A stretch of DNA of 64,000 bases, taken from positions 12,734,609-12,798,608 of the forward strand of contig OY978530.1 in NCBI GenBank assembly GCA_963854835.1. The letters run 5' to 3'. A program made the position numbers and the translations under genes. Every line of letters starts with the position of its first letter. Positions within the stretch are counted from its first letter, which is position 1. This DNA is from Megamerina dolium. Its lineage: Eukaryota; Arthropoda; Insecta; Diptera; Megamerinidae. Of this stretch, positions 10,544 to 22,796 are shown piece by piece. The notes under the pieces are model-generated. The model saw only the letters and a program-made list of their open reading frames with translations, was not told the DNA's origin and searched no databases.

Positions 10544-11050
10544 ATGGAAGGTGTCAGTAATGCGTCTTTAGAGATTGTTGACACACCCTCCACGTTAGAT
10601 AGTAAGATGGTGGAAGCAGGTAGTCAAGCGTCCAGGGGGATTGTTGAACCATCTTTCCCAACCAGGTATAACAAACATGGCTACTGTTTGGGAGTCTCTG
10701 ATGTAGATAATGTGTTCATTGAGTTTCAGTGTGAGAAAGTAAAACCTGGAAAACTGATTTTACTTGTAGACTCTGGGGCAGATACCAGTTTAATAAAGTC
10801 ATCATTAATTGATGAATGTGTTAGCAAAAAGCATTTAATGAAAAATCTTAGTGGTGCATTCGGACGATTTGTCACTACATTAGGGTCAATAACAGTCCAA
10901 CACGAGAGGACTAAAAATTTTGTTTTAGAACTACACTTAATCTCTGAAGAGAGAGGGATACCTGCTGATGGTATTCTAGGTAGAGACAATTTATGGAACC
11001 GATCGGTTATCAATAACATCAAAAAGAAGCTGATTTTCTTCGGTGAATGA
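10544..11050 (+). pseudogene. Retropepsin region (gypsy copy A)
   Basis: The 168-residue frame contains LILLVDSGADTSLIKSS at about residue 70, the DSGA active-site box of retroviral-type aspartic proteases, and ADGILGRDNLW near the end, matching the ILG..L flap-end motif. The frame stops early at TGA 11048-11050, and the linker to RT has further damage (a stop near 11147). In a live element this would be an internal piece of a Gag-Pol polyprotein rather than a separate gene. Confidence 0.85.
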
Positions 11051-11215
11051 AATAGAATACACCAGTGAGGTCGTAGTACCTGGAAGAACTATGAAGATAA
11101 TCCCTATTAAAGTAAATACAAATTTCGAAACAATTATAGTAGAGAAATAGTAAGTATCTTCTGGAGTATATTTAGGTCAGACATTGAGCAGTGTGACAAC
11201 ACACTGTATGTCCCA

Positions 11216-12592
11216 ATGCTCAACATGAATACAGATTTACACATTGTAAATAATAAGCTTAGAATTAATACAATTAAATTTAACCATTTAGGACACGTAG
11301 AATACGACATGGCACATAAAATAAATAACATTAAGGAAACTGATAACCACACAAGGGTTACCAAAATATTAGAAACAATTAAGCTAGACGAAAACTTATA
11401 CATTGAGGAAAAGAGATCCATAGACGGCATACTTAAGTCATTCCACGATTTATTTTTATGGGAAGACGACAAATTGTCTCACACCACAGGTATAAAACAC
11501 ACAATACCAATAAAAGCGCCAATCAACCAAAGACAGTACAGGCTACCAGAAGCGCATAAGGAAGAAATCAATAAGCAAGTAAACAAAATGTTGGAAGACG
11601 ACATAATTAATCCCAGCTCATCGCCCTGGAATTCTTCCATAATTTTGGTGCCAAAGAAAGCGGGAGAAGATGGTAAAAGAAAATGTAGGCTAGTAGTAGA
11701 TACCTGGAAATTTAAAGACGCCACCATTAAACAAGTTTTTCCCATTCCCCACGTCGATGAAATAATAGACCCGTTAGGTCATTGTAGATATTTCACTACG
11801 CTTGATTTGGCCAGTGGGTATCATCAAGTGTTATTGAAAGAATCAGACAGAGAAAAAACAGCGTTTAGTACAGGTGTTGGGCACTATGAATTTAACAGAA
11901 TGCCATTCGGCTTAACAGGAGCCCCTGCCACCTTCCAAAGACTAATGAACCATGTACAAACAGGACTTCAAAGTATAGATTGTTTTGTCTACTTGATGAC
12001 ATCGTCGTCTATGGTCGGAACTTGGCAACATGAATCGAGTTTACGAAGAGTATTTGGACTTTTACATAAACATAACTTGAAGTTAAATACAGAAAAGTGC
12101 CAGTTTCTACGAAAAGAGGTAATTCATCTAGGCCATAAATGCGCTGAGGAAGGAGCGTTACCAGACCCTGGTAAGGTGGAATGTGTTAAAAATATTCCTG
12201 TGCCAAAGATTAAGAAAGTTGTTCAGGCATTTTTCGGTTTAGCAAATTATTACCAAAAATTTGTTAAGAATATGGTTGGTATGGCACTGCCAATCAACAA
12301 ACTACTCAGGAAAGACGAGAAATTTGAATGGACAGAAAAATGTCAGAAAGCTTTTGAAGATTTGAAGCACGTAATTTTCTCTCCGTTAATTTTATCCTAC
12401 CTAGATTTTTCTAAACCTTTTGCGTTAACATCAGATGCCAGCAACGAGGCTGATGGTGCAATTCTATCGCAATGTGAAAATGGAAAAGATAGACCAATAG
12501 CCTTTGCGAGCAGGGCGCTCAGTGATACTGAGAAAAGGTATTCCACCATGGAAAAAGAATTCCTGGCCATCGTGTGGGCTGTGAAGAATTAA
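11216..12592 (+). pseudogene. Reverse transcriptase plus start of RNase H (gypsy copy A), catalytic box scrambled
   Basis: The 458-residue frame holds RT motifs: [47 protein letters not shown] (first catalytic Asp) and [18 protein letters not shown]. The YLDD box should follow but reads YLMTSSSMVGTWQ: a 1-nt loss near 11995 and a 2-nt loss near 12024 (against copy B) shift the frame only across the active site. Then LNTEKCQFLRKEVIHLGHK and FFGLANYYQKFV are normal. RNase H begins with LTSDASNEADGAIL and ends at a TAA (12590-12592) inside the ...WAVKNY box. The protein must be inactive as a polymerase. Confidence 0.88.
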
Positions 12593-13014
12593 CGAGTTGA
12601 TCTACTCGGTAGACCGTTCAAGAGCTATACCGACCACCAGTTACTACGAGGAATTGCAAACCTAAGAGATCAAACATCACGTTTAGCACGTTTAAATGCA
12701 GACACACTCAACAGAGTACCACAGCCAGAACCTGAAGAAGCTATGGTTAAGACTCGTTCTATAAGAAGAAACTAGGTTGAAGACAAAAATACAAAAGAAC
12801 CTGAAAGAAATTTCGACGACAATCAGAACCTGGTTATGGAAACAGAAAATACAGAAAACGAAAATGCGGAGCTACTCACTCATAATGACGGTACTACACA
12901 ATTTCCACGATTCACCATTAGGAGGATATCAGGGTGCACTGAAAACTTATTTCAGAATTAGAAGACAATACAGATGGAGGAATATGCGTAACCAAATTAA
13001 AGATTATGTAAAAA

Positions 13015-13665
13015 ATGCCAAATCAACAAAAGTCAAGGCTTACCAAAATGCCAATGATAGTGACCGACACGCCTTCAAGGCCATTTGAAAAGGTTTATAT
13101 GGACATGGTGGGAATTCTCCCAGAAACCACTTCGGGAAATAAGTACATTCTTACTTTTCAAGATAATATTTCAAAACATTTCATTTGTGTACCAATTCCT
13201 GATATAGAATCTAGCATAGTAGCAACAGCTTTTTACAATGTGGTTATTACACGCTACAACATACCAAAAATTTTAGTCACAGATAAGGTTACAAATTTTA
13301 CATCAAAATTGTTCTCAGATACATGCAAGAAGCTAGGTGTTAAAAAATTACATATAACGCCATATCACTCACAAGCAAACGGTTCTCTAGAAAGAAGTCA
13401 TATACACTTAGCGGAATATCTTAGGAGTTTCGTTAAAGAAGATGGTTCAAATTGGGATCAGTGGTTGGCGTTAGCAATGCATGTTCACAACAGTTCACTA
13501 CATACTTCCACCAAACGAACACCTTTCAGCATACTATACGGCTTGAACACCGACATACCGACCAATCTAAAAACCAAAACAGCACCATTGTACAACGCAG
13601 AAGTCCAAAATAAGTTATTAAAACATCAAATACAGAGGTCCCACGAACTAATTAAGGAAAATTAA
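13015..13665 (+). pseudogene. Integrase core (gypsy copy A)
   Basis: A 216-residue frame. The catalytic triad can be placed at VYMDMVGILPET (first Asp), ILVTDKVTNFTS (second Asp, in a box that normally reads TD.GTNF) and NGSLERSHIHL (Glu). The HHCC zinc region upstream (12890-13020) is in other frames, with GGYQGALKTYFRI and the C..C part damaged. A degenerate C-terminal GPY-type segment continues to about 13800. Confidence 0.85.
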
Positions 13666-13830
13666 GAAAAGGCAAAGGAAAATGCCAAGAGACAGTACGA
13701 CAAGAACATACACCCAATTAGTTTTAGAGTAGGAGAAAAGGTGCTTTTGAAAAATCAAAGAGGAAAAACAAATTTAGTCCTATTTGGATTGGAATATGGA
13801 CAAAATACTACAATAATTTAATAAAACCTT

Positions 13831-15050
13831 TCCACCAAAATTAGATTAATATTAAATTCGATGATCCAAACCTCTACAAAAAACACCCTACAACAACATA
13901 ATACCGAGTATGCATGAGAACGAAATGTACAAAAGAATACATGATAACTAAATTTTCAGATTAAACAAAATACGTAATACAAAAATGCAAAGAAACAATT
14001 CCGTGCAAAAAAAAAAAAAATAATAATAATAAAATTCAAGCACTTAGACCATATTAAGTAAAATGCATAACAATGCAACAATAACGTGAAAACGCCACTC
14101 AAAATAATAAGGCATATAGGTATACAAGAATCAAATTACAGACAAAATGCACATAACACAAGCAAATGCACAACTATGAAAATTTTTTGTTTGGGCATGA
14201 AAGTATAAAATTCCTAAACATGATAATTAAAATAATCCTAACATATAAGAATATTTATTAAAATAAACTATTTCTAGATGCAAGAAAAAAAAAAAAATAA
14301 AAATACATCATGAATTAAATGGCGTTTTATAATATGCTGACCATAGATGAATGGAAATAAATTTAATCGACTGACAATTATGGGAATGGTATGGGAATTA
14401 CATTTATATATTTTTTCTTTCTCTTTTCCTTCCATTTATTACTTCATTTTTGACAACAATAAAATAAAATATTGATATATACAAAAATACTTAAAATTTC
14501 GACCTTAATATCCTACAGGAATATAGGGTTCCTCAAGAAATATAGGTAGTAGCTGAAGTCGAAATTGGAAAGTACTAGACTGTGGATAAAGTGCAGCATC
14601 AATGCTGGAACACCAAACTAAAAAAATATATACAGCTTTTCTAATGGATTAAGACAAATAGAAAGAGCCAATAAGGGTCATAGCAAAGAAGAACTAAAAT
14701 ATTTAGATATGAAACACAAGAAGTTATGGAATTAATGTAAAAATTTAAAATATTTTGCAAATTAAAAAAAGGTAGGAATAGTGTTCATGCGTATAAAGAC
14801 ATCTGTTGCAGTTCATCGCGTTGAATTTTAATTCGGTGTGTGGATACTCACGCGTACTGGGCAGGATAACTATAAAGAATGCATCCAAAAATAATACAAT
14901 ATTTTAAGGAAAATTACAACTAGAGGGTTACAAATATACAATACATACAATATAGTAGGAACACGTTAGGATTTATCTGAACGAATATGATAACTAGGCA
15001 ATAGGCTAGGTAGGTTGAATACAGAACAAACAAAACAACGAACAAGAAAA

Positions 15051-15143
<93 letters not shown>

Positions 15144-15415
15144 AAAAATTAAATTAAATATATGTAACAAAAGTGATATAGTAGATTTAGTAGTTATTAT
15201 ATATATAGTACATGTAAGTGACCTATTATTGAAAAAGAATCCGGTAATTCCCCTACAAAGACAAGAGAGCAGTAGTATGTCCACGAGAATCCAATATCAA
15301 CTCATACAATGAAATTTCGAGAGATGCCAACGTAGCATCACTAACAGGATTAACAACAGTAACAACCAAGAAAATGATGACACAAAATTATCCTTGAGGA
15401 AGTAAAGTTCAAATA
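13831..15415. other. AT-rich non-coding stretch
   Basis: No defensible gene. It holds A-rich runs (near 14010 and 14285), a TATA-like GCGTATAAAGACATC near 14789, and the (TA)n tract at 15056-15139. Before the LINE at 15428 inserted, it was continuous with 19068 onward. It may include a decayed LTR of gypsy copy A, but I could not show this. Confidence 0.5.
15056..15139. repeat. (TA)n microsatellite
   Basis: An uninterrupted TA dinucleotide tract of about 84 bp. Confidence 0.97.
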
Positions 15416-15453
15416 AACCCAAAGCAGGGAACCCGCGCCAGGAACCACTAAAT

Positions 15454-15993
15454 GTGTGTCAACTCAATATTCACCACAGCAAAGCAGCATCAGCAATGAT
15501 GGTGCGGAGCTTCGATGAGGATGAGCTTGACATTGCACTAGTTCAGGAGCTCTGGATTCTTCATGGAAGGATCAAAGGCCAATCTGCACAAAAGACCACT
15601 TTGTTTTATCCACAAACAGAGGGGAAGTTGAGGACATGCATTTTAGTTAGACATGGGATACGTGCGATTCTAATGTCTAACTTGTGTTCACCGGATCTCA
15701 CAGGAGTGAGAATAGGTGACGGTGCGGGATCATTTATGATCGCATCAGCATACCTTCCATACGATTCTCCAGACGAACCACCTTCGAGAGAGGTGGAAGC
15801 TCTAGTGAGATTCTGTGATGGTAAGGGGGTTGGTCTGATCTTAGGCTGCGATGCCAATGCGCACAGTTCTGAAAATTATAGAGGAGAGTGTCTACTCGAA
15901 TTTATAGAAAGATTTAGTCTACAAGTGCCAATAGGGGAACAGAACCGACCTTTGTCGAAGCACGTCGTTGCGAGGTTATTGATGTTACTCTGA
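15454..15993 (+). pseudogene. LINE AP-endonuclease (ORF2 N-terminus)
   Basis: The frame is open from about 15412 and contains LNVCQLNIHHSKAAS, the standard start of R1/LOA/I-type endonucleases, then ALVQELWI (usually QEPW, the catalytic Glu region) and LILGCDANAHS (Asp and Asn pair). The frame is lost near 15960; the C-terminal SDHRAI box continues in the next frame at about 16060. One indel separates it from the RT frame. Confidence 0.87.
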
Positions 15994-16004
15994 CGAATGT
16001 CAAA

Positions 16005-18620
16005 ATGTTGGATAGGATTTTGGATTGGAGGGTTGTGGATAGACTAACCATGTCGGACCACAGGGCCATTCAGTTTGGGATTACGTCCGATAAAAGACAC
16101 AGGAACGACTGTAGAATTGATTGTCAGGTGAGGGCTAGCTCAGCCATGATCAAAGCATTTGAAGCTTCATGTCCTCTGACGGTAGTGGACGAAGGAGATC
16201 CCACTCCATGGAGGAATGGGGAACTGGAATCCATGAAAAAGGAGACAAGGAAGGCTTTTAATCGTCACATGAGAGGGGACCCCAACGCATGGGACGACTA
16301 CAAGTCAAAGAAAAGGGAGCTGAAGAAGACTCTACGCAACCGTAAAAGGAAAACGTGGAGGGAATTTTGCGCAAATATGCAAGATATGACCGATGTATGT
16401 AGATTACAGAGGATCATATCAAAGGACCCGGTGTCAAAGTTGGGATTAATTCGCAAAACGAATGGATCCTTTACAGAGACAATCGGAGAGTCACTGAAAT
16501 ACCTGATGGAGGTGCATTTTCCAGGAAGCTTTAGATCGGAAGATCCTTGGGAAGCCACCCGCAAGGGAACAAACAGGAATGAAAGATTGGAAGCTGAAAG
16601 GATAGTCACCAGAGATGGAGTGATAAACGCCATTAAGCATTTCTCTCCATTCAAAACAGCGGGTACAGACGGGATATTTCCAGCCCTACTTCAGTGGGGT
16701 GCAGAAGCTCTGGTAGACAGGCTTCTGGGAATATTTATTACTTGCCTGGCTACAGGATATATCCCGACTCAATGGAGAGAGACTAAGGTTGTCTTTCTTC
16801 CAAAGCCGGGAAAAAGGGACTACTCAGAGGCTAAATCTTTCCGGCCGGTTAGCTTGACGTCCTTTCTGCTTAAATGTATGGAAGGAGTACTGGCGGACTA
16901 CATGGAAGGGAGAACGCTTCTGACAAAACCACTGAGCAGGTGTCAGCACACGTACAGAGCTGGCAAATCCACTGAAACGGCCCTGCACGAACTCGTTCGC
17001 GTAGCGGAGAGGGAACTGTCTTGTGGAGGGATATCTATGTCTACTTTTATGGATATAGAAGGTGTCTTCGATAAGATTGGTTTCGATAAGCTAAGGATGG
17101 CCCTTGCTACTCGTGAAGTCAGCCCAACCATTATAAGGTGGGTGGACAGCATGCTGAGGAAAAGGGCAATAAACTTTCAAAATGGGAGTTACAGACTCAG
17201 AGGTAGGGTAGTCAAAGGGTGTCCACAAGGGGGAGTACTATCGCCCATCCTTTGGAACATCACGGTCGATTCCCTACTTCAGCTTCTGGACTCAAAAGGC
17301 ATACACACCGTCGGGTATGCAGATGACATAGCGGTAACGGTGAGCGGTAAGTTCCTGGACACTATTTATGATACCATGAGAGGTGCACTCAAAATGGTTG
17401 AAGGATGGTGCACGGAACAAGGTCTCTCTGTAAATGCTAGTAAGTCGGAAACAATACTCTTTACTAAAAGGAGGACTGGACTAACAATAGACCCTCTTAG
17501 GTTTTTTGGATCGAACATCAACGTATCCAAGGAAGTAAAGTATCTAGGTGTCATCCTGGATAACAAGCTGACTTGGAATAGTCACGTCGATGACAAGATT
17601 CAGAAGGGCAAGCGGGTATTGCATCAGTGTAAGAGAGTGTTCGGTCTCATGTGGGGAATCACTCCCAGAGCAGCGCACTGGATCTACACAACGATGGTCA
17701 GACCCTTAATAACATATGCTGCTGTGGTTTGGTGGCCTAAGGTCACCCAAAAGACCGCTAAAAGCAAGTTAGATAGGGTACAAAGAATGGCTTGTATTGG
17801 GATTACCGGAGCTATCCGGACGACCCCAGTAGAAGCATTGGAAGTCTTTCTCGGACTGCTGCCGTTGGACTTGCATATTATGAAGTCAGCGGCATTAACA
17901 GCATTACGTCTGAAGACAACCAATAATTGGTATGGATTCGGCACAGAGAGGGGGCACAGGGGCATCCTGTCACTGCTATATAGCAGTGTAATGGAGGCGC
18001 AGATGCCAATGGAGGGAATGGGTAGGCTGAAGATGACTGAAAAGTCACACAGAACACTCATTGAAGACGGCCTCACACATGATGTATGTGAGGAAAATGA
18101 CATCAGTATTTTTACAGATGGTTCATTAATGGATGGCAGAGCGGGTGCTGGAATCTTCTCTAAAGAGTTGGGACTGGCATGCACTCTGAATCTGGGAAGA
18201 TACGTATCGGTATATCAAGCAGAAATGCTTGGTCTAATGCATGCGCTAGACCATCTACTGGATGGAAAGGTGCAAGGTAAGAAAATCTTGCTAGCACTAG
18301 ATAACCAGGCGGTGGTCAGGCGGCTGCAACAACCTACGGTATCTTCTAAGTTGGCGCTCGAATGTGTTCAGAAACTTAATGGGTGTGCTCGTAGTAATGC
18401 GATTACTCTTATGTGGGTGAAGGGACACATTGGTATAGAACAGAATGAAGCTGCAGACTCCTTGGCTAGACAAGGATCTGAAGCTGAATTTTATGGACCG
18501 GAACCAGTAGTTGCTCTCAGCAGCGGGACGGTGAAGGCAAAGGTCGAAGAGTGGATAAAGAAACTTCATCTCACGAGATGGGAGAACTTATCTACTTGTA
18601 GACAGCAAAGGCTTCGTTGA
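16005..18620 (+). CDS. LINE ORF2: reverse transcriptase and RNase H
   Basis: A long 871-residue frame. MSDHRAIQFG near residue 20 is the endonuclease end. RT follows: FRPVSLTSFLLKCMEGVL, YRAGKSTETALHELV, FMDIEGVFDKIGFDKL (first catalytic Asp; Val replaces the usual Ala), GCPQGGVLSPILWN, VGYADDIAVTVSG (Asp pair intact) and KYLGVILDNKLTWNSHVDD. RNase H follows at about residues 700-830 with all four acidic positions visible: IFTDGSLMDG, YQAEMLGL, LALDNQAVV and NEAADSLARQG. The frame ends at TGA 18618-18620, but the protein really continues in another frame. Enzymatically it could be near-intact except for that break. Confidence 0.92.
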   Translation: MLDRILDWRVVDRLTMSDHRAIQFGITSDKRHRNDCRIDCQVRASSAMIKAFEASCPLTVVDEGDPTPWRNGELESMKKETRKAFNRHMRGDPNAWDDYKSKKRELKKTLRNRKRKTWREFCANMQDMTDVCRLQRIISKDPVSKLGLIRKTNGSFTETIGESLKYLMEVHFPGSFRSEDPWEATRKGTNRNERLEAERIVTRDGVINAIKHFSPFKTAGTDGIFPALLQWGAEALVDRLLGIFITCLATGYIPTQWRETKVVFLPKPGKRDYSEAKSFRPVSLTSFLLKCMEGVLADYMEGRTLLTKPLSRCQHTYRAGKSTETALHELVRVAERELSCGGISMSTFMDIEGVFDKIGFDKLRMALATREVSPTIIRWVDSMLRKRAINFQNGSYRLRGRVVKGCPQGGVLSPILWNITVDSLLQLLDSKGIHTVGYADDIAVTVSGKFLDTIYDTMRGALKMVEGWCTEQGLSVNASKSETILFTKRRTGLTIDPLRFFGSNINVSKEVKYLGVILDNKLTWNSHVDDKIQKGKRVLHQCKRVFGLMWGITPRAAHWIYTTMVRPLITYAAVVWWPKVTQKTAKSKLDRVQRMACIGITGAIRTTPVEALEVFLGLLPLDLHIMKSAALTALRLKTTNNWYGFGTERGHRGILSLLYSSVMEAQMPMEGMGRLKMTEKSHRTLIEDGLTHDVCEENDISIFTDGSLMDGRAGAGIFSKELGLACTLNLGRYVSVYQAEMLGLMHALDHLLDGKVQGKKILLALDNQAVVRRLQQPTVSSKLALECVQKLNGCARSNAITLMWVKGHIGIEQNEAADSLARQGSEAEFYGPEPVVALSSGTVKAKVEEWIKKLHLTRWENLSTCRQQRLR

Positions 18621-18976
18621 GGCTATCAAAGGGCAGTGAATCGGGGAGGGCTCTCAGTCTAGGACGAATGACTCTAAGCTGGTTGACTGCATTAATAACT
18701 GGGCATGGCAATTTCAGGTACCACCTCAGCAAGATTGGTCTTGTTGATGGGGAGAATGCTGATATTTGCAGATTATGCATGGAAGAGGCAGAGACCGCAG
18801 CGCACATAGTGTGCCAGTGTCCTGCATTGGCAAGCAGGAGGATGTCCACACTGGGTCGCCAATTTATTGATGAACTCGAAATGTGGAACATACCCCACAA
18901 AGAGATGCTTGAAATAACGCGTGATGTTATTATGAGGAAGGAAGTAGAAGAATTCTGCAACCGAACAAATAATTAA
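18617..18976 (+). pseudogene. LINE ORF2 C-terminal zinc-binding tail
   Basis: Continues ORF2 after a frameshift at about 18618. LTALITGHGNFRYHLSKIGL and CRLCMEEAETAAHIVCQCP are the conserved end of RNase H-bearing LINE ORF2 proteins, with a C-x2-C...H...C zinc-type arrangement. There is no upstream start; it is not an independent gene. The fragment at 32285-33690 carries the same box in diverged form. Confidence 0.87.
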
Positions 18977-19159
18977 CTCACGATTTGAGGGACGAAAAGG
19001 GACCCATATAAGTGGTCTGATTCGGCTAATCCCTAAAATATATATATATATATATAACCCAAAGCAGAAAGTAAAGCAAACCCAGTACAGCGAGTACCCA
19101 TAACAAACTTACAAAACAATAAAATTTATTTCTATTTAATTTTATATATTTAATTTCTA

Positions 19160-19164
<5 letters not shown>

Positions 19165-19258
<94 letters not shown>

Positions 19259-19264
19259 GTATAC

Positions 19265-19298
<34 letters not shown>

Positions 19299-19358
19299 TT
19301 ATATAAATATATATATACATATATATATATACATACATATATATATATATATGTATAC

Positions 19359-19393
<35 letters not shown>

Positions 19394-19434
19394 ACATATG
19401 TATACATATACACATATATATATATATATGTATA

Positions 19435-19498
<64 letters not shown>
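19165..19498. repeat. Large (TA)n microsatellite with TATG/TACA interruptions
   Basis: About 330 bp of TA with scattered G and C. It abuts the Tc1-like element. The [10 protein letters not shown] frames in it are artefacts. Confidence 0.97.
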
Positions 19499-19500
<2 letters not shown>

Positions 19501-19503
<3 letters not shown>

Positions 19504-21151
19504 TGGCTCCCAGCTTATTTCGTACAGTGACAGTTTAAAAATTGCTGCAGTCGTAATTCCTAATATAGCAAAAATTTGAACAAAATATAAATGCCATTTT
19601 AGAAAGGAAGGTTTGTTTTTTATTTTCCAAAATTTACTTTTTCAAAATTTTAGTGTTTGACACTATAAAAAAATAAAATAAGAAAAAAATAGGAAAATTC
19701 ATGTCACAGCTTATTTCGTACAGGCTCTTTAAGTTCAAACTAAAAACAAAGTAAGTTGATTTTAATATTTAGTATGACATCCCTTAGCGTTAATGACAGC
19801 CTGGAGTCTACTTGGCATTGAATCCACCAATTTTTGAGTGATGTCTGGTGTGATTTTTTTCCATTCCTCCATCAGTACCTTCTTTAGGTCTTGCTTATTA
19901 GAAATCTTGTGTGTTCTTATTTTATTGTCCAAAATAGACTAAAGATTTTCAATCACATTCATGTCAGGTGACTGTGGTGGTGGAGACATCAAGTGTGAGC
20001 AGTTCAAATAAGCCAAGATTGCACAATCCCAGATTTATGTTTTGGGTCATTATCTTGGTAATACCGAAATTCTTCCCGCAAAACCAGTTTGTCTGCACTT
20101 TGAAGTAAATTGTTTTTCAGAATCTCGAGGTACTTCATTTTGTCCATTGTTCCCTCAATAAAAACCAATTCACCTACTCCGGCTGCTGACATACAGGCCC
20201 AAACCATCACGCTACCGCCACCATGCTTCACTGTGGGCTTAAGGTTCTCCTTGTTTAGCTCGGTATTAGCTTTACGCCAAACATATGACATTCCGTCCGA
20301 GCCAAAAATATTAAACTTAGACTCATCCGCGAAAATAACGGTATTCCAGAACGCAGGAGTATTAATAATATGCTCTTTGGCGAAGTCAAGTCGGCGTTGT
20401 ATATTCATTTTTGAAATGAATGGTTTCTTTCGGGCTACTCGACCGTTCAAGTCATGATTGCGCAGCACACGTCGGACAGTTTCAGCACTGGATGATTTTC
20501 CTATTTCACGCTGAACCTCTGCAGCCAACTTCGGAGTGGATAACTTTGGATTTTTCTTAATTTTTCGTACAATATAACGCTCGTCTGATGCGTTGAAAAT
20601 CTTATTAGGTGCTTCTCTGCCCTTGTTCTCCAACCGATTTTCGCGAATGAAGCGTTGAATGATGTATTGGACAGTTGAGGCACTTAAATTTGTCATTTCA
20701 GCAATTTTTCGCACACTCTGACCTTTCCTAAAATGGTTAATTACCAGTTTACGCTGTTCCATCGTTGTACGACGACCCATAACGCTAAATGTTTAATTTA
20801 CAGCACTTTAACTATTTAAAATAAGAATAATAAAAATTGTTATAATAGTTAAAAAGGTCCAAAAACTCATACAATTCAAAAAAACTTTGTAACTGCGCGG
20901 CAGAATGAAACTTACTTACATTGAAGTTTGTGTACGAAATAAGATGTGAGCTGAAAATCAGCTGATCAATAGTTTTTCTCTCTTGCATGACAAAAAGAAC
21001 AATTTTTGGGGTTCCCCGTTTTCTTATTAGGTTTACTAAACACATACACAGACATCTACATTCAAAACTTATCGATAAGTTTTTTAGTTTCGATGTTACA
21101 GCCATTTACATAAAAATATATACACTGTACGAAATAAGCTGTGAGCCACTG
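19501..21151 (-). mobile_element. Tc1-like DNA transposon, copy 1 (1651 bp, IR/DR type)
   Basis: The ends are CAGTGGCTC...TTATTTCGTACAG on both sides, flanked by TA (19499-19500 and 21152-21153). A second internal copy of the end motif (TTATTTCGTAC) sits at about 19706-19724 and 20932-20953. Each terminal repeat of about 220 bp therefore carries two direct-repeat motifs, as in IR/DR-type Tc1 elements. Length is identical to copy 2 (51939-53589) and sequence nearly so. Confidence 0.95.
19762..20780 (-). pseudogene. Tc1-family transposase, DD34E, with a frameshift and a stop
   Basis: The ATG at 20780 opens 258 residues. The N-terminal helix-turn-helix half includes KIAEMTNLSASTVQYIIQRF and RRVLRNHDLNGRVARKKP. 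The catalytic domain has VIFADESKFNIFGSDG (Asp 1) and YYQDNDPKHKSG (Asp 2). The frame ends at TGA 20004-20006, but the next frame holds SPDMNVIEN (Glu) and the rest down to 19762. Restoring one lost base gives exactly 34 residues between Asp 2 and Glu. A TAG (Trp codon expected) follows VIENL. Both lesions are also in copy 2, so neither encodes an active enzyme. Confidence 0.93.
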
Positions 21152-21340
21152 TATATATATATGTATATCTATTTAATAGAGTGCTGTAATAGAGTAATGT
21201 AATAGAATTTCTCTTTCACTCTCTCTAAGCAAATACGAATTAGAATGATTAAAGTAGAAATAGAATGGAATGTAGTGTATGTTTCGTTTTCATAGAGTGA
21301 GTAGAATCTCAACATTTGCAAATGGACGTAACGCATTTAA

Positions 21341-22796
<1,456 letters not shown>

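Larger units (their letters stand above)
10542..13830 (+). mobile_element. Ty3/gypsy LTR retrotransposon, copy A (pol only, defective)
   Basis: Protease, RT, RNase H and integrase pieces follow in normal gypsy order on the plus strand. The gag and 5' LTR are missing: homology to copies B and C begins at MEGVSNASLEIVD. I recognise no 3' LTR; 13830-15415 does not resemble the LTRs of copies B and C. No env is seen. Confidence 0.85.
15428..19055 (+). mobile_element. LOA/I-group LINE with RNase H, flanked by 12-bp target duplication
   Basis: AACCCAAAGCAG occurs at 15416-15427 and again at 19056-19067, bracketing endonuclease, RT, RNase H and a zinc-knuckle-like tail, then a short 3' UTR ending in (TA)n. 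ORF1 is absent, so the copy is 5'-truncated just before ORF2. It is damaged by two frameshifts only (near 15960 and 18618), which suggests a fairly young insertion. Assignment to the LOA side of the RNase H-bearing LINEs is inference. Confidence 0.88.

Noticed and set aside
19150..19579. Frames of alternating Ile and Tyr (and similar at 15006, 21279 and 22502-22951)
   Set aside because: They translate (TA)n microsatellites and carry no protein signal.
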